Below, in pieces: positions 56,601-62,510 of a stretch of DNA of 64,000 bases. The stretch comes from Dendrolimus kikuchii (Eukaryota > Arthropoda > Insecta > Lepidoptera > Lasiocampidae). Each line of letters opens with the position of its first letter. The first letter of the stretch is position 1. The notes under the pieces are model-generated. The model saw nothing but the letters and a program-made list of their open reading frames with translations, had not been told where the DNA came from and ran no database searches. A program made the position numbers and the translations under genes. The stretch spans positions 13,488,388-13,552,387 of the forward strand of contig CM034406.1 in NCBI GenBank assembly GCA_019925095.2, written 5' to 3'.

Positions 56601-58101
56601 TCACTTTTTCCGGTCTGCATGAATAATGACCACCTTATCTTGGGCAATATAATAAAACACAGATCAACTGTAGCTTTTTGTTAAATTAGATTAGGGTATA
56701 GTTATATTACATTTTTATTTTTTATTCGAGATATAAAGTGAATTTTGGGTGGTTAACCTATATTAAATTTTTAACTATAATAAAAAAAATCGTATTTGTT
56801 TATAATAAATAAATTGTCATATACCCCACCCTTAAATGAATTAAACTTACATAATTCTTATGAAAAGGTAACCGAATTTATCATATTATCCGGCTAGAAG
56901 TAGGGCAGTATTCATACTGCCCGATCCAAGTGATAAATTCAGGTTACCTCAAACCATGATTTTTGAATGGAACACGGCAGGCATTATTAATATAGGCCGG
57001 CCAAAGTAATAAATTTATCAAGTTGACCGACGCTCTTGGTCATTATTCATAATGATCGGTCCATATTAATACTGCCCGATTAATCAAATTGCCCGTAAAC
57101 CATAAAGAGAGGACGACTACAGACTTCGAAGAAAAATGCTACTAGGAATAACCCAATGACTATGACGACATGAAGTAAAAAAATTAACTGTGAAAAAAAC
57201 TTAGTCTCAACTAATCCTTTTTTTTACTCGTTAGGTCTTTTAAAATATTTTTTAAATACCTAATCAAATATCTATGCTTTTCCATATAAAAATATGAATA
57301 TTTTAACCCTTCCTCTAAAATTATACTATTTGAAAGCTTTTTAGTATTATTTTTTTGTAAAAGGGGAGCGGACACATGTTACAATCAATTCTAATAGTTT
57401 TTCATATAAAAGAACACTCGTTAACATCATAACATAACATCCTATCATCTAACTTTTAAAATTGTCTCAATACAAGTTATGCCGAAGACCGCACGACGTG
57501 GAAAATAAAAAGTAGGAAAGAGGACCCTGGGCGTCGAAGCGAAGTATCCGAACGCAATCGGGATTTGACGCTCAGATGATGATGATGATTTATCTTTTAA
57601 AATATTATAATAGAAATGATTTTAATAACTGTCCAAACAACAATTAAAGCGTTAATTGACTCCTTATACTTTCACTCTACTTATGACGTCATAAGTAGGT
57701 ATGCTCGTAAAGAATGTATGAGGCTTCGATGTTCTGTTAATTTATAAATAGTACGTCAGTTGATTTGGCTGTCCGTTCCGCTATTGTCGTTCGTCATACC
57801 TAGTATTCTTCTTTGATAGGACTGATTATAAAATTACTTAAACGGAACAATTAAATTAAAAGGTGGGAAAGACGATGTCAGCCCCTGCGACGGCGACTCC
57901 GGTGGGGGATTATACCTCAGGTACAAAGGCGTAAGAGAAGAAGAGGACGTGGACAAGCCCTTGAGACTGCGAGGTGTCGTTTCCCTGTCGCTTGAGAACG
58001 ACGATGACAGCATTTACGACTGTAATATTAAAGAGTACGTGGTATTCACTGATGCTGCGAAATTCACCCCATGGATTAGAAGTATTATAGAGACAGCATA
58101 G
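32910..58101 (+). CDS. gd-like serine protease, gene 2 (complete, 9 exons, 521 aa)
   Basis: Exons 32910-33122, 40089-40251, 43008-43133, 45677-45824, 48360-48610, 49424-49585, 50877-50995, 54605-54749 and 57863-58101 join to 1566 nt, an ORF with no internal stop. Residues 1-23 are a signal peptide (hydrophobic [11 protein letters not shown]). About 26-125 form the gd N-terminal domain (SPCPGTFDY.., YLGRLEP.., [10 protein letters not shown].., ICSGE), about 126-248 a Pro-rich linker, and from about 259 a chymotrypsin-fold domain with His303 (AAHC), Asp356 (NDIMIL) and Ser455 (GDSGGG). The junction is NKVL-IVNG, so P1 would be Leu rather than Arg/Lys. The ATG at 32910 precedes an in-frame second Met two codons on; either gives a signal peptide. 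Role: secreted zymogen of a protease cascade. The catalytic triad argues for an active enzyme rather than a homologue. Exon order and phases match gene 1. Confidence 0.88.
33123..34051. other. gene 2 intron 1, first part
   Basis: 33190-33260 has a small direct repeat (tactacaaatcgaaa, twice). 33340-33505 matches the 3420-type interspersed repeat (gttcgaccgattttgacgag, then ccacgcaggtcgcggg). The rest is not recognised. Confidence 0.5.
34052..34252 (+). other. intron-1 block conserved between genes 2 and 3
   Basis: About 200 bp matching 61016-61200. Shared runs include catatgatcaatcata-like sequence, aatcttttgca, aataaagtattacaat and gagtcacaacc. It lies about 0.9 kb downstream of exon 1 in gene 2 and 0.7 kb in gene 3. 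No coding potential seen. It is a remnant of the tandem duplication, possibly an intronic regulatory element. Confidence 0.6.
34676..34910 (+). mobile_element. SINE A copy, 5'-truncated
   Basis: From ccaggtggtagagctttg to attcaataaaaataaaaaat; retains ggcgatggtaaccgctttcc. Confidence 0.83.
34911..35627. other. gene 2 intron 1, unassigned stretch
   Basis: AT-rich, no open frame of note. A run at about 35570-35605 (aaagatttccgtaataaccc, then ggtataagtaatattatta) also occurs on the minus side at about 2707-2745. Confidence 0.45.
35628..35935 (+). mobile_element. SINE B, full-length reference copy
   Basis: tRNA-like head (gtcgtggtagcgtaatggct, then gggttcgatcctgg with B box), body (aacatcgtgatgcaacctg, cgagataaccgatgtgtcaa, ggcccgagcccagcagtggg), tail (TTA)n. 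About 300 bp. Confidence 0.88.
35990..37000. other. gene 2 intron 1, degenerate repeat and AT-rich DNA
   Basis: 36000-36320 belongs to the ccgggaaaattcccgc family also at 9400 and 48640. The remainder shows no recognised content. Confidence 0.45.
37005..37440 (+). repeat. repeat G copy, 5'-truncated
   Basis: Shares tggggcccatgcagggagtg, ccaatagcccggtact, gtcctacactggccgggg, gataatcgccggccagtgtc, aagccctccaaaagtccggg and cccatggtctttaaagacat with 42345-42910. Followed by AT triplets. Confidence 0.82.
38019..38120 (+). repeat. block matching 5340-5440
   Basis: gggtatttccataatgg, tttctccgtt, cattttgagaaagttgtttg. It is about 2 kb before gene 2 exon 2. Confidence 0.65.
38144..38169. repeat. 26-bp perfect palindrome
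   Basis: ttgtgatttctta followed directly by its reverse complement. It lies just after the repeated block. Confidence 0.85.
38170..39060. other. gene 2 intron 1, unassigned
   Basis: No repeat or frame recognised. The run ggtggccgccatacatg near 38345 is like ggtggctggccatcttgcat near 8760, perhaps another diverged repeat. Confidence 0.35.
39075..39860. repeat. GC-rich block, probably TE-derived
   Basis: Sharp rise in GC between a poly(T) run (39085) and 39860. It contains short inverted runs (cttcgcgaagcgaag) and a 109-codon frame (39525-39854) without recognised domains. Composition is foreign to the intron. Candidate unclassified retroposon. Confidence 0.4.
40089..40251 (+). CDS. gene 2 exon 2 (gd N-terminal domain)
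   Basis: Acceptor tttttacAG, donor GTAAGA, 163 nt, phase 0 to 1. It encodes [15 protein letters not shown].., [17 protein letters not shown] and IICSGEA. It joins exon 1 across an intron of about 7 kb. Confidence 0.9.
40617..40770 (+). mobile_element. LINE tail fragment of the shared-tail family
   Basis: gcaacggtgaccacctttgt, then caggtggaccgttcgcctga and ctgctgtacttcag, aligning with the LINE tail at 8650-8700. It abuts an oppositely oriented SINE A. Confidence 0.6.
40776..41027 (-). mobile_element. SINE A copy, 5'-truncated (minus)
   Basis: Reverse of ggcgatggt..ctttccatcag through gtcgtaagaggcgac. It stops at gacagg, where a palindrome (41028-41082) takes over. Confidence 0.83.
41028..41082. 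repeat. 55-bp palindrome at a SINE edge
   Basis: catgttttttta..tagttgattaaatta pairs with taatttaatcgactata..aacatg with few mismatches. Confidence 0.8.
41098..41280 (+). mobile_element. RTE-type LINE C-terminal fragment
   Basis: Reads [17 protein letters not shown], then [13 protein letters not shown], in the order of RTE C-termini (GRPKxxWxDVVKxD..), with stops. Confidence 0.5.
41283..41400 (-). repeat. LINE-like 3' tail (minus)
   Basis: Reverse of 7738-7858: (ATTT)n, then tagtttaccaacaattactt and gcactaat. Confidence 0.65.
41765..41930 (-). repeat. repeat paired with 7445-7615
   Basis: Inverted match (cgacgtaaaggcgga, tcactataacggtttatta, tttgcatgta). Confidence 0.6.
42345..42910 (+). 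repeat. repeat G, long reference copy
   Basis: Starts gccgcaggggggctttgtgg, includes ccttaggtgagtagtgacac, ctccaggggtggaagtgata and cggtgaacctgcaacccacc, then the part shared with 37005-37440. About 565 bp, without a coding frame that recurs between copies. Confidence 0.82.
43008..43133 (+). CDS. gene 2 exon 3 (linker)
   Basis: Acceptor tttttgcAG, donor GTAAGA, 126 nt, phase 1 to 1. It encodes [17 protein letters not shown].. to YTPVYQPG. A near-copy of part of this exon lies in the next intron (44485-44640; see that entry). Confidence 0.85.
43140..44480. other. gene 2 intron 3, first part
   Basis: AT-rich, no gene. 43740-44130 is richer in GC and ends gtaataaactttgagtaata.. and cccggtcgttggccggcctg; it could be an LTR end, but no partner was found. 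Confidence 0.35.
44485..44645 (+). pseudogene. decayed second copy of gene 2 exon 3
   Basis: The stretch agaatatttacttacagtag at 43051 is closely matched at about 44576-44595, and both are followed by tgtacccaggtggtc, then aatgttgtaga and acaaagtatactcctgta. The upstream part (ccgcccaatttcacaaac) no longer resembles the exon and no clean acceptor or donor is visible: the TATCAACCAG-GTAAG end is replaced by an (AT)n run at about 44660-44690. It looks like a local duplicate of exon 3 that has lost its splice sites. Whether it is ever used as an alternative exon cannot be told. Confidence 0.7.
44700..45124 (+). mobile_element. RTE-type LINE 3' fragment, longest copy
   Basis: Reads [61 protein letters not shown] and [17 protein letters not shown] before the stop. 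Broken by stops after GLK and HD. It carries one terminal TATG-type unit. Confidence 0.82.
45147..45234 (+). mobile_element. LINE RT C-terminal fragment
   Basis: Reads [20 protein letters not shown] then stop, the terminal residues of another Jockey/CR1-type RT; AT-rich 3' UTR follows. Confidence 0.6.
45515..45661 (+). repeat. LINE-like 3' end, also at 11305-11455
   Basis: aacagcaataacacgttg, aggaagtaaaatta, aaaagtgttctccaatgg, ttgaatttgaata. It ends 15 bp before gene 2 exon 4. Confidence 0.65.
45677..45824 (+). CDS. gene 2 exon 4 (proline-rich linker)
   Basis: Acceptor tttattAG, donor GTAATG, 148 nt, phase 1 to 2. It encodes [18 protein letters not shown].., [16 protein letters not shown] and PPRQPYIEK. 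Pro-rich like gene 1 exon 4, but without the PIRPQ repeats. Confidence 0.82.
45830..47350. other. gene 2 intron 4, AT-rich with one diverged repeat
   Basis: 46480-46700 carries the repeat with aactactggaccaatttcaa and ggtaggtggcgctggaatcg also at 50430-50770. No gene seen elsewhere. Confidence 0.5.
47353..47664 (+). repeat. candidate solo LTR
   Basis: Starts TGTTA and ends TAACA. It contains gttctaataaactctataat and ttttaattcgagtcctacaa, matching 22815-22942 over the last 130 bp. Same length (312 against 310 bp), but the 5' parts differ. No target duplication seen. Confidence 0.5.
47818..48160 (+). mobile_element. SINE B copy with tRNA-like head
   Basis: ttagcatagtagctaatgct, B-box-like gggttcaaatcctg, accacataggcagctgttt, gagacatccgatgtgtcaaa, then gttattata. 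Diverged. Confidence 0.75.
48170..48337 (+). mobile_element. RTE-type LINE 3' end abutting gene 2 exon 5
   Basis: gtcaggagccttaagaacag to gaactggcgtgaagttatg, then eight or so TATG units ending at about 48337, 23 bp before exon 5. An open frame runs from it through the acceptor into exon 5 (from 48256). Confidence 0.85.
48360..48610 (+). CDS. gene 2 exon 5 (zymogen junction, start of protease domain)
   Basis: Acceptor tatattacAG at 48358-48359, chosen because it alone keeps the phase-2 join to exon 4; donor GTACTT. The exon is 251 nt. It encodes Pro-rich sequence, YQCGIPT, the non-basic junction [20 protein letters not shown] and [15 protein letters not shown]. The tail of an RTE-type LINE ends about 23 bp before it, so most of the usual polypyrimidine/branch-point zone lies beside or within inserted DNA. 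Confidence 0.9.
48640..48950 (+). repeat. degenerate interspersed repeat
   Basis: attcccgcggaattcccggg, then cgcagcatttac, aaattcccgcaggattccca and gtgaatcccgaacaaccaga, as in 51480-51840. Confidence 0.6.
49424..49585 (+). CDS. gene 2 exon 6 (catalytic His)
   Basis: Acceptor tgttcccAG, donor GTAAGT, 162 nt, phase 1 to 1. It opens with AAHC (catalytic His303), then [16 protein letters not shown].. to YTFK. Confidence 0.92.
50240..50410 (+). repeat. repeat G, 3' part only
   Basis: gtgtagacagggataatcgc, caaggggcctccgcg, caagccctccaaaagtccgg, cccgtggtctttaaagacat. Confidence 0.8.
50430..50770 (+). repeat. interspersed repeat (aactactggac.. ggtggcgctggaat)
   Basis: Same family as 46480-46700. 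Ends gattttttattttttcaggg, then caggacatcgtctgccgaca. Just upstream of gene 2 exon 7. Confidence 0.6.
50877..50995 (+). CDS. gene 2 exon 7 (catalytic Asp)
   Basis: Acceptor cttttccAG, donor GTGAGT, 119 nt, phase 1 to 0. It encodes [16 protein letters not shown] with catalytic Asp356, then [15 protein letters not shown]. Confidence 0.92.
51215..51840 (+). repeat. two interspersed repeats in gene 2 intron 7
   Basis: 51215-51420 is the 3420 family (cttctgcccgcgacttcgtc, then tttatatattagtata). 51480-51840 is the fccc family (ccgggataaaaagtagcg, atcccgaacaaacagacaaa, tccaacgtttatatagtc). Confidence 0.6.
52005..52560. repeat. 9-bp minisatellite (AGTGGACCC unit) in gene 2 intron 7
   Basis: About 60 units of a 9-mer with variants (AGTGGACCA, AACGGACCT, AGTGGATCC) and some higher-order blocks, e.g. 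the aacggacctagtggaccaag stretch recurs. Because 9 is a multiple of 3, all frames stay open: Val-Asp-Pro repeats on + and Gly-x-y collagen-like repeats on -. It lies between exons 7 and 8, far from splice sites. Confidence 0.93.
52580..53000 (+). repeat. degenerate interspersed repeat
   Basis: tatcccattatccgggataa, tttcagccaaatcggtccaa, agacagacagacagagttac, then ttataatattaatagggatt, the usual termination of this family. Confidence 0.55.
53031..53120 (+). repeat. LINE tail with conserved stem-loop
   Basis: ttgtctgtaagagatcgctc, then tttggcgataagacc and ttgtgcacaatta. The stem TCGC..GCGA is kept. Confidence 0.6.
53590..53843 (-). mobile_element. SINE C, tRNA-derived (minus)
   Basis: The minus strand reads gacggcctctgtggttgagc, ggctaagcctttgcc (A box), ccgggttcgattcctgg (B box), then tactatggtctgggtgtctg and ggatcggcccagagtagtcc. 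Only one copy in the window. The spacing between the boxes is longer than in a plain tRNA, so it is not a tRNA gene. Confidence 0.7.
54302..54410 (+). repeat. LINE tail with conserved stem-loop
   Basis: gggttgtctgaaagagattg, cttttta, gcgatacgatcaccctttgt, then acacaattag. Ends about 195 bp before gene 2 exon 8. Confidence 0.6.
54605..54749 (+). CDS. gene 2 exon 8
   Basis: Acceptor ggttttcttAG, donor GTAATT, 145 nt, phase 0 to 1. It encodes [17 protein letters not shown].., [15 protein letters not shown] and TSDVTICAG. Confidence 0.92.
54780..55420 (-). repeat. cluster of inverted interspersed repeats
   Basis: Three or four reversed partial copies of the 50430 family in a row (cacctaatgaatccaattgt, cacctaccgggttcaattgt, cacctaccggattcaattgt), each followed by aatctaaacca-like sequence. 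This suggests tandem expansion. Confidence 0.6.
55500..56318 (-). repeat. repeat G, long copy split by element T (minus)
   Basis: 55500-55920 and 56101-56318 together cover the whole family in reverse. The break carries element T with a 14-bp duplication. Confidence 0.85.
55921..56100 (+). mobile_element. element T, 180 bp, nested with 14-bp target duplication
   Basis: Flanked by aaggggtgtagaga at 55907-55920 and 56101-56114. It begins 5'-truncated (ttaatataataagttattcg) and ends gtagagttgttaataataat then aaa. Poly(TAA)-like tail, + orientation. Confidence 0.92.
56491..57100. mobile_element. TIR element F (about 610 bp, MITE-like)
   Basis: The left end cacgggtaaattgataaatc then cggtcactatgaataat and the right end (reverse complement) ttacgggcaatttgattaat then cgggcagtattaatatgg are imperfect inverted repeats of about 45 bp. 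The interior is AT-rich and non-coding, with extra internal inverted pieces. A half copy lies at 28286. Confidence 0.6.
57478..57600 (+). mobile_element. RTE-type LINE C-terminal fragment
   Basis: Reads [20 protein letters not shown] then [13 protein letters not shown] and stop, followed by (TGA)n. It sits 260 bp before gene 2 exon 9. Confidence 0.6.
57863..58101 (+). CDS. gene 2 exon 9 (catalytic Ser, stop)
   Basis: 239 nt, ending in TAG at 58099-58101. It encodes [19 protein letters not shown] with catalytic Ser455, then an acidic loop ([10 protein letters not shown]) and [11 protein letters not shown]. The acceptor attaaaAG has no polypyrimidine tract. The only nearby alternative (ttgatAG at about 57819) runs into an in-frame TAA, so the weak site is favoured. 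An ATTAAA at 58128-58133 may serve polyadenylation. Confidence 0.87.
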
Positions 58102-58189
58102 TATTTCAATTAATATTAACATGAGTAATTAAAATATTGTTCTACTTTATTTCTGGCTTTTATTTATTACATACCACAATATGCCCGCG

Positions 58190-58340
58190 ACTTCATCCCC
58201 ACTTGACTTGAAATTTCCGTGGAAATCCCGAGACACAAAGTACCGCAGCATTTAAAAACGAATCTAAGCTATCGTTTTAGTGAAAACTTTGTCGTACGGA
58301 ATAAGCTAATTTTTATGCACCCGAACAATTACAAACCGTG
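58190..58340 (+). repeat. degenerate interspersed repeat
   Basis: cccgcgacttcatccccact, cgagacacaaagtaccgcag, then gcacccgaacaattacaaac, as in 48640 and 51480. Confidence 0.55.
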
Positions 58341-58970
58341 TTCCGACGCTGCTCGAGATCAGTATGACAATCCAGCGAATTAACGTAGATAGCCTTCTGA
58401 GCATTTACCCATAGATGAACACTCGTCTGTGGCTTTAACCTGCACCTTCCTCACTGTTTGGTGCTTATGGTTCCTAACAAAACTCATGTCATGCGGAATC
58501 AATTGCGAATATCGGTTGTTGCCCATGAATTGAAGTTTTGGCAAGAACTTGAATAATTATAGTATTTTTATAATAGAAAAGATATACTTTATTGTACAAA
58601 AATGCTACATATAATCAAGAACATCAATATACAAGTGCAATCGGCAGTCTTATTGCCCATGGCGATTTCTTCTAGCCAACCTTTGGATGGAGTGTAGGTA
58701 GGACAACAAAAGGTAGTTGCTAAACCAGCACTATATAATAATTTAGTTTATTAATAAATAAATAATAATATATAAGATAATTTAATTATTATTGTTATAT
58801 ATTAATGAAATTACCGTAGTTAATTAGTACGGATATATTTCTGTTTAGCGTGAACAGGTTATACAACTGTTGAAACAAGAAGGAGGGGACACACATATGA
58901 GTGTGAGCGAATGAGGCATAAGGTCGCGTTCCACATAAGTCGCGTTCCCTATACCACAATTATAAACAAT
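58341..58970. other. gene 2-gene 3 spacer, unassigned
   Basis: AT-rich. 58575-58735 (atatactttattgtacaaaa, then gcaatcggcagtcttattgc) looks like the reverse of a LINE tail with aataaagtatat. No gene. Confidence 0.4.
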
Positions 58971-58972
58971 AA

Positions 58973-59200
58973 TTATGTACCTACTACAATACATATTATA
59001 TATATATACACATAATGTATACATACAAAATAAGGTAATGATCGTGTCTGCTTGATGTTTAGTGATAGTGCATTCCAGAGTTGAATGGCCTGGATGATAA
59101 AAGACTTGTTGTAAAAACTTGTTCTGTTGACAGACGTTTTCAGTTTCAAATTCTCTGACAATCTGAAGAATCTTGAATCAATGTAATTAAGGAACTGAAA
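58973..59200 (-). mobile_element. LINE RT C-terminal fragment (minus)
   Basis: The minus strand reads LKLKTSVNRTSFYNKSFIIQ then AIQLWNALSLNIKQTRSL, the AVxLWNSLP-type C-terminus of a CR1/Jockey RT; the 3' end is decayed. Confidence 0.65.
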
Positions 59201-59256
59201 GCGTTTCTTGTTTTTTCTATTTATATTTAGTATTTTCTTAAGTTTTCTCGACTAGT

Positions 59257-59400
59257 CGTCGTCGTCGTTAACCAATCGCAGCCCACTGCTGGACATAGTT
59301 CTCTCCAAGTCGGCGCCACATATCCTAGTTTTCCGCTTTCCTCATCCAGCGCCCACCGGCGACGGCGAGTTCGTCGAGTTGGAGGACTATGTTATACGGA
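59257..59400 (-). mobile_element. RTE-type LINE 3' end with (ACG)n tail (minus)
   Basis: The minus strand reads LQLDELAVAGGRWMRKAEN, then DMWRRLGENYVQQWAAIG and stop, followed by acgacgacgacga. A second RTE lineage, with a different tail. Confidence 0.75.
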
Positions 59401-59937
59401 CGTGTACGGACTACTACGTTATGATACGTCCAACACTACGTTTTCGCAACTAGTACACATGATAAAATTGCGTTTTAAGCGCAATATTAAATTTGATTAT
59501 TTTTTCGGCGTTTCGGCGGCGAAGACAATGATGGTCAACGAGTAATATTAAAATTGAAGAAGGATACTTGTTATGGAGTTGTATTTTCAAAAAATGTATA
59601 ATATTGGTTAAAATTAATATAAATGCACAATATTGAATGATTGTGAGCAAGAATTGTGCTGAAGAATTGTGAAATTCGACTGAACTACATATTACATAAA
59701 TCTAACTTTCGCCTGGTGCCTGTTTCTAAAACTTGAATATACATAAACACTTGAAACTAAGCAGATACACGAATCATACAAAGCCATATTAAAAGCACGG
59801 ATAAGATTTAATTATGTATATTAATCATGGAAACCTAAGATGATAGAAATAGTTCAAACAATGAGTGTAAAAACCGAATAGACCTCCGGTCCGCGACACT
59901 ATTTTCCTGCTAATTTAACATTCAAGAATATGTCCAA

Positions 59938-60041
59938 AGTTTCAACCCGGCCATAACAAGTTTTGCAAATAATCTTTATGTACATAACTTAGACGAGCCA
60001 GTCATGAACAGTTCACGGGCAAAACAACACGTTATTTAATG
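59938..60041 (+). promoter_or_regulatory. promoter-proximal block of gene 3
   Basis: Counterpart of 32749-32860. The runs caagttttgc, aataatctttatgtac and tagacgagccagtcat are kept. Sequence farther upstream diverges quickly, so the block either marks functional constraint or the left edge of the duplicated unit. Confidence 0.6.
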
Positions 60042-60106
60042 TAATAAAATTATAATATCATCAAAAACATTGCGCTTTGGATGTTGTTTATGATATAAAT
60101 ACAAAG

Positions 60107-60313
60107 ATGGATTCCTCTTTTTGTGTTATATTGATCATTGTTGGTGTATTAATAAGTGTCAATGGGCAGATACCGCGATCACCGTGTCCTGATACTTTTG
60201 ATTACGGGTATGATGGACAAAACATGTACGGTATAATACAACTAGTACTCAAAAACAAACTTAGTTCCGTGGAGGTGAAAGTAAATTTTACAATAGCAGC
60301 AGCACTTAACCAG
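60107..60313 (+). CDS. gd-like serine protease, gene 3 (exon 1 only; continues beyond window)
   Basis: The ATG at 60107 opens 69 codons that end in phase 0 at donor GTAAGT. It encodes a signal peptide (CVILIIVGVLISVNG) and the start of a gd N-terminal domain (SPCPDTFDYGYDGQNMYG.., VEVKVNFTIAA). It matches gene 2 exon 1 in length (69 against 71 codons), phase and most residues. An upstream in-frame TTG was not used because the ATG aligns with that of gene 2. No exon 2 (expected to start YxGRLEP) is visible up to 64000, which fits an intron 1 longer than 3.7 kb (gene 2 has about 7 kb). Confidence 0.85.
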
Positions 60314-61015
60314 GTAAGTTTAGAATATTTACTAAATAAAAAAGTGTTTGACGCTTAAACGAGTACTAGAGCATAAGACTCACGTAAGGATTGTTCCTCT
60401 CATGGTATAATTGAAAAAACCGTCGGTGTATAATAAACCTAGTGACATTGTAAACTCTCGGTTGTGAACGCACAGAAAATATGCAATCTAATAATGACCG
60501 CCTCTAACCGTCTGTTGACAATCTATCGAATTATAGCATGCCATTATGATCCAACGAATCAATAATTGCCAACCGACATATTTATGATAACTGCGTATTA
60601 CTGCAATGTAACGCTTATAAAATTGTGAATCTGTCTCTTTGATCTTGTTATAGGTAGCACGAGTTTCTAAGCATAATTAGCTAAATAGTTATATATTAGA
60701 TTCTATTGACTAGTCTAAACTTCTGTCATTAATTACAAATGAGAATATTTAAGTAATATTAATTAATAGTTTATTAAAATACAAACGTTTTGCACAATGG
60801 GTCTTACGGACATATACGAATAGGTCCTGGGTGTGCATCTTTAGACATGGATGCATGTCGGGATGTATCTCTGAATTGTATTGGGACCTCTAGTTAAGTA
60901 TTATATATTAATTAGTGAGTTATTAATAATTTTAAACATAAAAAAAAACTTGCTTGGGTATGGTTCACAAAGCAATACTAGCAGTCTTATTCATACGTTT
61001 AATTTATAATAATGT
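60314..61015. other. gene 3 intron 1, first part
   Basis: No repeat or frame recognised. Confidence 0.45.
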
Positions 61016-61200
61016 ATAATGTCAATCATATGTCATTACCAAACTAACAAGGAAAATCTTTTGCACTAAGTATTATTTTTGGGGGACATTTAATGTCTGT
61101 GCATTAATAAAATGTAAATAAAGTATTACAATGTCGAGTCACAACCAGTAAACCGTAGTGATGTATTGGATTTTCCCACAATATTCGTAATAATAATAAA
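61016..61200 (+). other. intron-1 block of gene 3, matching gene 2
   Basis: Counterpart of 34052-34252, with similar distance and orientation relative to exon 1. Both are followed by unrelated repeats. Confidence 0.6.
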
Positions 61201-61211
61201 AAACTTCCTTT

Positions 61212-61450
61212 AAAAAAACCGACTTCAAAAACTAAAAAGTATAAAATAACTTATTTCTAAAGCTATTATTATTAATATATATTATCTAAAACATTTTAAA
61301 GTCGGTGCTTAGTAATTTTCAAAAAAATATAGTAATTTTTATGTTTTACTTTGCACCGACTTCAAAATGTTTTAGATAATATATATTAATAATAATAGCT
61401 TTAGAAATAAGTTATTTTATACTTTTTAGTTTTTGAAGTTGGTTTTTTTA
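61212..61450. repeat. long hairpin, arms of about 97 bp
   Basis: Arms 61212-61308 and 61353-61450 are nearly perfect inverted copies (aaaaaaaccgacttcaaaaa.. and attattaatatatattatct..), with a loop of about 44 bp. The outer ends aaaccgacttc recur at about 61905-61918 as ttttttgaagtcgg, so the hairpin may be the left part of a larger element ending near 61920. Confidence 0.9.
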
Positions 61451-61504
61451 AACGAAGTTTTTTTATTTTATTTGTTACTTTTAGTGTCTAGCTATGTAGA
61501 CCTA

Positions 61505-61865
61505 CGAAAGGTGCCGCGCTCCTTAAAAAATATAGGTCCCAAGAAACGGGAACAAAAAAATGTTCGTAAAATGAAAACTACTGAGCCAAACTATGTTAAA
61601 TTTTTAGGGGACCAACTGGCAACTATTCCGCATCAAACTAAATAAGAATCACGTAAATAGGATCATAAATCTCAGCGTAATCGGTATACATATGGAACGG
61701 AATGGAAAAATTTTCATAAAAATGGTCTTAAAATGAAAACTACTGGGCCAAACTATGCCAAATTTTTAGGGGACCAAATGGCAGCTATTTTGCGTCGAAC
61801 AAAAAAAGAATCACGTAAATCGGATCATAAATCTCGGAGTAATCGGTGAACATACATAAAAAAAA
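61505..61865 (+). repeat. two tandem units of about 165 bp
   Basis: aaaatgaaaactactgagcc and atttttaggggaccaactgg recur about 165 bp later as aaaatgaaaactactgggcc and atttttaggggaccaaatgg; aagaatcacgtaaat and ggatcataaatctc also repeat. They lie inside the putative element 61212-61920. Confidence 0.85.
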
Positions 61866-61924
61866 ACAAAAAAAAAGATCCCGACGAATTGAGACCTCCT
61901 CCTTTTTTTGAAGTCGGCTAATGA

Positions 61925-62320
61925 ATAACCTTACCCCGTGCTATTCTTCTGCGGCATATTAGGTGCCTCTAGCACTGAGTGGCGAGTCACAGCCTGGCTA
62001 TTTTATCCTTGTTTTTCAAACGTTGATAGAACACCTACTTCCTTACTCCTAGATACCCAAAAACATTAGTAGTTTATCGCACTAGCCCATTTCTTTTAGT
62101 TCCTATTTCGCACAATACTCCTACAATGACAAAGACAGTCCTTGATTGAACTTTCTCCTTTTGCATATAGGGATACCGGTCAGTTACTTACTACACTTAG
62201 ATATATTAAATGGTCTCCAAAAGACTTCTATATATTGACGTGACCCTCCCTAATAGTGCTATGCAAGCCTTCCAAGACTCTGGGTCATATGGCCCGCATA
62301 CTGACATACACATAAATAAC
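61925..62320 (+). repeat. repeat G, strongly diverged copy
   Basis: Same order of motifs as 37005-37440 (gagtggcgagtcacagcctg, actagcccattt, aatactcctacaatgac, gataccggtcagt, caagccttccaagactctgg, catatggcccgc). Much older than the others. Confidence 0.65.
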
Positions 62321-62510
62321 TCGATTGTTATACCTAACGTCTGTAAAGAAATTCACCCCATACACATAAAGTAAATAGTAAACAATCATTACAGATAAAA
62401 GTAGCAAAAGGGCAGCCTTGTCGCTTGTGTAAGTAGATTGTGTGAAAGGAATCAAAAGTGTATGACGGTGGCGTGCAAGCTAAATACAGATTTAATACAT
62501 AAGAGATAAT

